The notes under the pieces: model-generated | What the model was told of the DNA's origin: nothing | Seen by the model: the letters and a program-made list of their open reading frames with translations, nothing else | Databases searched by the model: none | From: Gymnothorax reevesii | Lineage: Eukaryota; Chordata; Actinopteri; Anguilliformes; Muraenidae | Length of the DNA stretch: 64,000 nucleotides | Reading direction: 5' to 3' | Assembly (NCBI GenBank): GCA_029721435.1 | Contig: CM056573.1 | Coordinates: forward strand, 6,361,001 to 6,425,000 | Shown here: positions 56,714 through 64,000 of the stretch, in pieces | How positions within the stretch are numbered: the stretch's first letter is position 1 | How the letters are laid out: every line of letters begins with the position of its first letter | Position numbers and translations under genes: made by a program

Positions 56714-56851
56714 TGGCACACTCAGAACTTAATATGCACAAAGTTCTTATTTCATATTTTCACCAACGTTTCGGCGATAAAGCCTTTGTCAGGGTTCATT
56801 TGTGAAAATATAAAATAAAAACTTTGTGCATATTAAGTTCTGAGTGTGCCA
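56714..56851. repeat. 138 bp hairpin with ~50 bp arms
   Basis: TGGCACACTCAGAACTTAAT at the left is mirrored by ATTAAGTTCTGAGTGTGCCA at the right; arms of about 50 bases have only two or three mismatches. The loop reads CAACGTTTCGGCGATAAAGC and CTTTGTCAGGGTTC. Confidence 0.85.
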
Positions 56852-57104
56852 CAACACCATTATCATTATTTTGTTAATTTGTCATCTCCAGTCCCGCCCA
56901 AACTTGGGAATTTCGATCTGTGAATTAATTTTAAGAAGCGTCATCGCATGCGACGCATGCTGCTGTCCTGGGAGAATGCAGGCGGTTATCATTTCTCTTC
57001 AACGCACCTGTCCGCGGCTGCTTTTTGCTCTGTGGTCACAGTCCTTGCATAAGCAGAACAAGGGTGGAGAAAACTGACCTGAATGCTTTGAAACTTCTAC
57101 CTTT

Positions 57105-57186
57105 GCTGTGCGCGTGTGTGTGCGCGTGTGTGTGCGCGTGTGTGTGCGCGTGTGTGTGCGCGTGCGTGTGCGTGTGCGTGCGTGTT
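57105..57186. repeat. GTGTGTGTGCGC minisatellite
   Basis: Roughly seven units alternating GTGTGTGT and GCGC. All-purine/pyrimidine alternation makes it a candidate Z-DNA tract. Confidence 0.9.
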
Positions 57187-57395
57187 ATGACATTTTTATA
57201 AAGCATTTCATGGGCTATTTACTTGTATGGATATTTACACGGATTACCCCAAAATTAAATCCTAAATAGCCTAGAAATGGCAATCTAATATTTTATATTC
57301 ATATTTATGTCACAGGTTAAAATTCTACGACTCTTCTAAGCTGGTTCATAATGGAGTCAGAGAAGCTTTCATGGATTTTCAGGGTACAGTAAACT

Positions 57396-57994
57396 TTAGA
57401 GCCAATTTTTGAGAAGTTCAGGCGGTCAGAATTGTTGACCCCCGTAGATTTGGCTGATGTTTTATTTATTTTTGAAATCACATGGTACCCAAACCTCAAA
57501 ATCCAAACCGTTCCTCTGTTGACCCCTTCCGTCCCGAGCTGCAGCGACCCCCCCCCCCCTTTTGGCCAATTTAACAGAATTGCAAGTTTCCACCTCTCTA
57601 ATTCTGAACCTCAGTGGTGTCCCAGCTAAAAGTCCGTTGAAAGTGCGTCTGTAGGGGTGGGGGGGGGCAGGTTACCAGAATGTAGTTGTACGTCTGGGGC
57701 CTCTTTTCCCACCTCTGCTATAGACCCACTTTCAGTAAACTTTGAGCTGGCCTGGGACACCATTGAAGTTCAGAACTAGAGAGGTGGGAACTTACAATTC
57801 TGTTAAATTGGCCAAAAAGGGCCAAAAAAAAAATGGGTCGCTGTAGCTCGGGACAGAAGTCGTTTGAAACGCATTGGGTTTTGAGGTTTGGGTACTATAC
57901 CCATCTCAAAAATGAAAAAATTCAGCCAAATCCTGGGAGGTCAACAATTCAAGGTGCCTGATTTTGTCTGAATCTCTCAAAAATTGGCTCTTAA
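57396..57994. mobile_element. Large foldback element, ~270 bp arms
   Basis: The left arm (57396-57665) and right arm (57700-57994) are imperfect inverted copies: GAGCCAATTTTTGAGA, GGTACCCAAACCTCAAAA, GTCCCGAGCT-CAGCGACCC, TTTGGCCAATTTAACAGAAT and CACCTCTCTA-TTCTGAAC all occur in both. The centre is a G-run. No coding capacity. Confidence 0.75.
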
Positions 57995-58199
57995 CTCAGC
58001 GATTTGGGCCAAAGGTATTAATTTTCCATTTTAAGGCGTGTTATAGGATTGTCTGTGGTGATGGTGCTGCATTTCTGTACAGTTGTAATGGTTTATGCTC
58101 TGATGACCCCCATTCTATTGCTCCAGGCTCTGTGATAAACACTGCAGCGTCATCAGTGCATTGGGCTGTTTCCTCAGCAGTTTTAAATCTCATCATTAT

Positions 58200-58443
58200 T
58201 CTTTTTTTGACTTCATTGTTAAGCCTGACATGCTGTCATCCCAGATTTTTTGGGATATGTTGCTGACCTTAGTGGCAGGACACGATGCATATTTACAAAT
58301 GAAATAAAGTGGACTGGACAAATCATTATATATATTCTCATTATCTGCAATGAAATGCAAGTCAAAGTAAATTTAGAGATTGTCGCTTTCTGTTTTAATG
58401 TACATTTTACACATTGTCCCAACCTTTTTGGAGTCGGGGTTGT
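58200..58443 (-). mobile_element. Tc1 end fragment
   Basis: Ends CATTGTCCCAACCTTTTTGG-AGTCGGGGTTG, the type of terminal repeat seen on Tc1 element B (which ends TCGGAATTGGGGTTG). Only one end survives. Confidence 0.5.
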
Positions 58444-61400
58444 GCTCACTTGATTTATGACCGCTACTGTACAACACTTGTAGGCGTTGAAGAGCCATTT
58501 CCATTAGCCAAGTGCTTACAGGCTGTGAAAGCCCTTACTTCTATTGACTAATGTGATGTGGAAAGTCATGCCCAGAGTTAATGTTACACCCAGGCATTTC
58601 CTGATTCACTTTTTGTGAATCAAAGGAAATGATTTGAAACAAGTCGAGACCAACAATCGGTTCATGTGGGCGTTGTCTGCTGCCTCAAGTTTCGATTTGG
58701 TAGCAGTCAAAGAAGCGATGCAAGGCTGACTTTGTATTATGCAACGAAAAAAGTGCATTGACTTTAGAAATTCAAGCGCACCGCCCTGTTGTCAGTATTG
58801 GTTGACCACACTGGTGAAAGTCCTGCATGCTGTGACTCATGCCGAGGGTGTTAAGATTTGAGCAGGGTTTATGGGATATGTTAAGGAGTGATGGGATCGT
58901 AAAAGACGTTTGCCGTCATCCTGACGCCATTACTGTTAAATCTTAGCATGTTCAGTTCTTTTCTACAAGGCCTTCATTAATGGGTTTGGTTTCCCTTATC
59001 TTAGGGCAATTTGCCATTATCCATAAACATTATGTGTTGGTGCAGACTGTCATTTCAACCAAGCAGTTGCACACTGGATTCTAGTGATCATCCTCTAGAT
59101 TCTTCACCGCGCTCCTCAAGTAGTAGTATCAGGTGTGCAAGTGCTTGGTTGGAATGAAAGCCTGCACCCAACCCGGCCCCTGTCTGGATCATGTTTAATT
59201 GCCCTGCCCTAAGCGATACATCTCTGCACTCCTACGATTAAACGTTTGGTCTGTCACTGGATGCATTCTGGAAAGGCCTGTTTTTCTGCATGCCAGAATC
59301 AGAAATGAATACTGAAATTTCTGACACTTAAGTTAGGTTTTCAGTGGTTCCATCAATGTTAGACTTTTTTTTACTCAAGAATATAGAGCCTGCTATCGCT
59401 TTTCAAAATCCAGAAATTCTGAAGTTCTCTGACAAAATGCCACTAAAGCAGAAACTGTTTCCTGGGAGTTTTTCCGGGTCTGTGTGGCTAAAGTGAATTT
59501 GAGATGCACATGCCCTTTAACTTTGTAAGGTATTCTTTCCTCAGTCACTGTTCTGAATCCTGCCTCGTACAAGTGTCATTATAAAATTATGACCTGCGGT
59601 GGCCACCTTTGTTATGGCCTTGTGTATTGGCATATTATGGTCTGTCCATGGTTACAGTTTTAATCACACTGTAACCAAGTTGCACAGTAATGGCTACCGT
59701 AACCTTGACTGCCCAATAGCATTTCATTATTCCGCCTCATAAAGTCTTTTCCAGGACTGTGAGATGAGTCTTCCTGCCCAGCTGATTATGAAATCAGAAG
59801 CTACACGTTGCATTTGTCAGGGTTAAGAGTTGTTACAGCTGAAAAATTAAACCTCAGAGCGCTGAAATAGATTTCTAAAAAATTAAAATTCAATTATCTT
59901 GTGCTGTTGAAAACCTATCATGTGGCGACTTGTTTAAAAGAGTCTCCTCTTTTAATCAAGTCCCCTCCATGATAGGATAACAACAGCTTTGATTTTGGTG
60001 TCTTGCATCATTGAGCAACAATAGCTGCATTTAGCGCTTTAAGGGGGTTAATTACTGCAATTATCATACAATCCTAGGGTCCTCAGTATTTGCTTATTTT
60101 AAATACAAATGGCGGCTTCTTTTTTTTTTTGGCCAGGCCATGTACAAAGGGTGCGGTCGTCTCCTAAAAAATTAATCTGATATGGACAAAGACGCCCTCG
60201 AATTATGATACAGTCCGCACTTCAGCCTCTTCGTCAGTAAATCCTTTCAACCTCAGGGCTGGAGTACAGGACCGAAATAAACGTGTGACTGTTCAGAGTA
60301 TCGGAGTTCACTCTACGTGGACGTGTCAGTATTTGAGAATCTACAGATAAAGGTGTTTTCACTGAACAAAACCAATGATATTGATTATGCGATAATTTAT
60401 TCAACAAAAACACTAACGGAGATGAACACTTCCTTCTTGTGTGGAAAAGTTTGCACACCCTTGGCTGTGATAGCTGATATTGCCCCCTTTAAGCCGCTGA
60501 CACTCCAGACAAATTTTATTTATTTTTTTTTTCTTTTTTGCACGACTGATTACATTCTAAGTCAATGCAAAGACGTGAATGCTTATGACTGTTTTATATT
60601 TATGACTCCTGGATGGCCCACTTTTTTTCTCTCTCTCCGGAATCCTTCCTCGTGTCAAACACAGCCGTACTGCTAAGCAATCGCTCTTACATTTTCTTGT
60701 GGACATGAGCACCTATCTTGGCACGTTTTTTTTCCCCCCTTTTTTCCTTCGCTGTCTTTATCTGTAATCCATACCATATCTGTTGTCGTGGAGATTATGC
60801 AGGTTACCCTATGATGTTGGTTGGAACTCAGGCTTGTCTGCTGACAGTCCAAATTGGATAATTTTCCCTCAGAGAACACTGTCTCCTCTTCCAGAAAAAA
60901 AAAATAAAAACTGCTATCTAAATGGGTCTATCCCCATCCTGCTTGGAATAGAAGTTTCTGGAAAGCTGCAGTGGCCAGGCTTTTTTACGCCTGCTGTATG
61001 CTGGATTCCTTGGCCTTCAGTGATGAAGTTCTGTCTGATGCGGTTTCACTACTTCTTTGGCTTTTATGAAATTCGGTTTTGGTTTGTTTAACAGAATCGC
61101 GAGTTGCAGTGGAGAGCTTAACTTGCTCAATTATGACTCTTAAGTGCGCAAAGACTGAAGGATATTTTTGTCTGGAGGTTTTGGAAGATGATAATGAAAT
61201 GGGAGGGACCTGACTAGGGGTTCAAGCAAAAGAACGTGGACCATCTATCCAGCTGGGGGGATAAGTGGGTCTTTTTTAAGTGCCAGAGCGTCTGTGCTGG
61301 GAATGTAAACCTGTTGCAATAATAAAAATTTCCTGTGTGATAACTTAAGTGTGAAGATCTAGTCAAAATGAAGATAATGGAGTTCTTACCTGGGGGAGTT

Positions 61401-61849
61401 CACAATTATACCACTGCCAAGGGGTAATGCATTTTGATTGGAGTTTGTTCTTCTTTTTTTTTTAATTCCTTCATTCATCAGTTAAGGGGATATCTCACAA
61501 AGAAATGGATTTCATTTGTAAATGTAATTTCCTGTGTTAACGCCGCATGTGTCAAGGAGGAAGTGATTAAATTTTGGTGAAGATCTGACTCATTTTTGAT
61601 GCACGTGCCTGAAGAATTTGTGTGCATGTTAAAACGGGACTGTCAACACTCATTTAACACTGAGGTTCAGTGATAATTCCTCCATCAACAAACTGCTACA
61701 CAGCGGAGGTAATAATGCTCCCTTCAACTGCATTCTAGTTTTGAATGAACTTCTAATGTATATTATTGGCACAAAGGCCTTCAATTGCAGTATCCCTGGT
61801 AGCCACAGGAGTTTGCACGGTTCAGGGAAAATCATCAATCCCTGCTTCT
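58444..61849. other. Non-coding stretch, no gene seen
   Basis: Largely non-repetitive. 59880-60080 resembles conserved regulatory DNA (GTTAATTACTGCAATTATCA). 60528-60580 is an internal scrap of the 53032 MITE. T- and A-runs occur at 60120, 60520 and 60896. Confidence 0.35.
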
Positions 61850-62170
61850 CCTTGAATGCGGCTGATTGGTTTCTGGGCTCAGTTGTCCCGCCCCACTGGC
61901 TAAACTGAGCGAATAGGAGGGGAGGAGCTGTTACGGCCTCTGCTGGCGTTCCCAGGCTATTGATTATACCTGCCATACATAGGCATGCGAGGTCCCTGGC
62001 TTCTGATTGGCCGGCTGCGAGACTTCCTTCCTTTTATTTCTGCTGTGCTGCCTGCCGGCGAGCACGTGTCCGTAACCGGAGACGCCCCAGCCTCCCCGTC
62101 CGCTGGCACCAGCTGTTTAAGTGAAGCTCCCGCAGTATCAGTCAGACCGGTTTGTCCGTGCATGTGTGTG
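61850..62170 (+). promoter_or_regulatory. CCAAT/GC-box promoter-like region
   Basis: Within 320 bp there are three ATTGG (inverted CCAAT) elements (61863, 62005 and a weaker one), a CCCGCCCC GC box at 61888 and a GGGGAGGAG box, with raised CpG (CTGCCGGCGAGCACGTGTCC at about 62053, including an E-box CACGTG). There is no TATA. It may be a promoter for a gene continuing to the right, or an alternative start of the candidate gene at 52 kb. Confidence 0.35.
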
Positions 62171-62228
62171 CACTGCGCAAGGAAATGAATGCAGTCTCAC
62201 AGGCGCGCTAATGCATGCGTATACGCAT

Positions 62229-62232
<4 letters not shown>

Positions 62233-62286
<54 letters not shown>
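62233..62286. repeat. Long AC microsatellite
   Basis: 27 uninterrupted AC units, the longest simple repeat of the window. Confidence 0.95.
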
Positions 62287-62288
<2 letters not shown>

Positions 62289-63659
62289 GTGCACAGCTGT
62301 TACGAGCGGCCACGTGAGCACACCGGAACGTTTATGGGCCGAGGAGTCAAAACATCGAACGCCTCCCCATTTTTGGAAAGAGGTAGAGCCTTACCTCAGT
62401 TAGGAGTGCTTCTGAAGAGGCGTGGGGCACTGTCCATTGAGTTGAATGGCTTTCACGGTCGCAGTTCTTCGATGGCTCTGTGATTTTGGAAATTGCCACC
62501 ATTTAGTCTCTGACAGTCCCAGTTTGGATAGTAAGGCTATTTTGAAGTCCTAGTCCTGACTTGAATGGTATGTAGGCTCTTCCCACTGTTCTGCAGGGAT
62601 ACCGTAATTGTTTCCGTTCTGTTGTTGAGACTCTGCTGTCTTGTTTGATGTTGCTATTAAAGACTGATATCAAATCTGCATGAAGGCTCGTGGTAGTTTG
62701 ATGATATGAGAAGTGTTTTTTGACATTTTTCTACGAGAAGGGCTTATGTTCAGAATGTGTCCATCAAATCCCTCCAACTTATTGCCACAACAAAACATTG
62801 GACGCAGGCTATTATTTAATTCAAGAAATGTGAGTCTGTAGGGACTGCTGTAAATGAATAATGAGCGGGTGGTTGCAGAAATGTGAAGATTGTTGTACGC
62901 GAAGCAGTGTGGCTTGATATCCAGGTTACTGAAGACGTGTTGCATGTCCTGATACAGTGCTTGTCTATAAATGATATCTGTCCCTATTTGAAGAAGATCC
63001 CTCTGTGGTACATTTTGGAAAATGCCACTTGCGTGTGATTGATAGTGGAAGGTACTGTATGGAAAAAATATACTGTTTAGCTATGCAATAAATGAAGCAT
63101 TAGTCAGCGTACAAAATGAATGGAACTGAAAATGAACTCCCCATGGCCGCTTTGTTAGGAACAGCTGTTAATGCAAATCATTATTGGTTCTAGAAGAGGT
63201 CGCTTGAGTTACTTAAATTGCTGATGTGGTGTTTTCATGCACAACTATCTCTGCAGTTCAGAGAATTTTGTTAAAAAATAAATAAATAAATAAATCTAGT
63301 CAGCAGCTGGTCTGTAGGTGGAAATGCCTCGTTAATGACGGGTTGAAAGAGAACGGCCAGTGCGGTTGAAACTGACTGTAGGGAAGCAGTACCTGAAATA
63401 ACCACTTATTACAATTACTATGCCAAAGAGCATCTCTGCACAACATGTTTAACTTTTAGGCGAATGGGCTTCCAAAGAAAGGAACAACACTAGGGTCCTC
63501 TCCTCTTTGCGAAGTACAGGGAACTACAGAAGAAGTTTGGAGTAGTTGGAAACTGGTTGTACCTTGTGCTCTTGATTAATGCTATGACACATTGATAGTG
63601 AGGTCAGAATTTTCCATCTATGTGAACTCATAAGCCACCATGAACTCGACCCATGAGTT
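62287..63659. other. Non-coding stretch, no gene seen
   Basis: No frame with recognisable content. An AAAT tetranucleotide repeat lies at 63273-63295. Confidence 0.4.
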
Positions 63660-63750
63660 ATCATTTTAATTTCATTCAATCGAATAGTATTTGTATAGTG
63701 TGTTTCACAGAAAGATTGTCACAAGGACACTTTACAGAGCAAAAAAAGGC
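63660..63750 (-). mobile_element. Possible LINE/SINE 3' tail, reversed
   Basis: ATTTGTATAGTGTGTTTCAC followed by TTGTCACAAGGACACTTTAC matches the pattern (ATTTGTATAGCGCTTTT then CACAAAGCAGCTTTACAG) seen in many fish non-LTR tails read in reverse. Confidence 0.45.
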
Positions 63751-63759
63751 CAGACAGTG

Positions 63760-64000
63760 CCCAGCCTGATCCCCGAAATGAATTATGGCCACAGTCTACC
63801 TGCTTTCTGCTGAGTTCTTCCAGCAGGATAATACACTTTGTCACAAAACTCTTGTCACCTCAAGCTGGATCCATGTACATGGCAGTGAGGTCAGTGCACT
63901 GCACGGGCCTCCACTGTCACCAGATCACAATGCAATAGAGCACCTTTTAGTGGTGGAATTAGAGATTTGCAGTGCGATGTTTGGCCGACAAAACGCCAGC
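63760..64000 (+). pseudogene. Tc1-type transposase remnant at the window edge
   Basis: Translation gives FFQQDNTLCHKTLVTSSW with the second catalytic Asp, then PPLSPDHNAIEHL with the Glu, close to the D34E spacing, in one open stretch that continues past the window end. The SPDLNPIEHLW consensus is altered. Same subfamily as 5560-5835. Confidence 0.6.

Noticed and set aside
62121..62483. 120-codon frame with His-Thr repeats
   Set aside because: The repeat is translated AC microsatellite; there is no coding signature on either side.
1..64000. CRISPR arrays, bacterial operons, riboswitches
   Set aside because: No regularly spaced short repeats with unique spacers, no ribosome binding sites or tight gene packing; the DNA is vertebrate in character.

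Overview
The window reads as intron- and repeat-rich vertebrate DNA, most likely from a teleost fish. The evidence is the repeat content: several Tc1/mariner families with fish-type terminal inverted repeats, many foldback MITEs, CA/TG microsatellites, and a Ty3/gypsy-class retrotransposon whose integrase lies upstream of its reverse transcriptase, as in the Gmr1-like group known from cod and other deuterostomes. No bacterial-style operons are present. Species cannot be decided from the sequence.

Layout. 1-18.3 kb holds no host gene I can support. It carries solo LTRs (3.38-3.90 kb; 6.44-7.71 kb), Tc1 debris, foldback repeats, a decayed retroelement with a reverse transcriptase scrap (13.6-14.8 kb), a repeat with a tandem ~143 bp unit (16.0-17.0 kb), and non-repetitive stretches that could be conserved regulatory DNA. 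At 18.34-19.62 kb is a complete but dead mariner element. At 20.04-26.07 kb is the best preserved element of the window: an LTR retrotransposon with two nearly identical LTRs, a 4 bp target duplication, a tRNA-Pro primer binding site and one uninterrupted Gag-Pol frame of 1601 codons in the order Gag, zinc knuckle, protease, integrase, reverse transcriptase, RNase H.

The one host gene I recognise is a galectin-3-like (chimera type) gene on the + strand, about 27.75-36.3 kb. It has a TATA box and a probable non-coding first exon, a Pro/Trp-rich N-domain exon, and three exons (89, 169 and 156 bp) encoding a complete galectin carbohydrate recognition domain. The exon with its start codon was not found. 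Its introns carry a hAT-type MITE with a perfect 8 bp target duplication, a second foldback MITE with an odd poly(T) insertion, and tandem repeats.

36-51 kb is a dense repeat field: a long-TIR transposon with a second MITE nested inside (37.2-38.4 kb), a small MITE at 41.3 kb, a solo LTR with perfect target duplication (42.25-42.77 kb), and a nested cluster (45.4-51.1 kb) of two Tc1 transposons and two copies of the 1.2 kb LTR family. From 52.0 kb a TATA-containing GC-richer region starts a possible unrecognised gene on the + strand, with two phase-compatible candidate exons (52210-52279 and 53222-53406). 53-64 kb is otherwise non-coding, with foldback elements (56.7 and 57.4-58.0 kb), a CCAAT/GC-box promoter-like region (61.85-62.17 kb), a long CA microsatellite and another Tc1 remnant running off the end.
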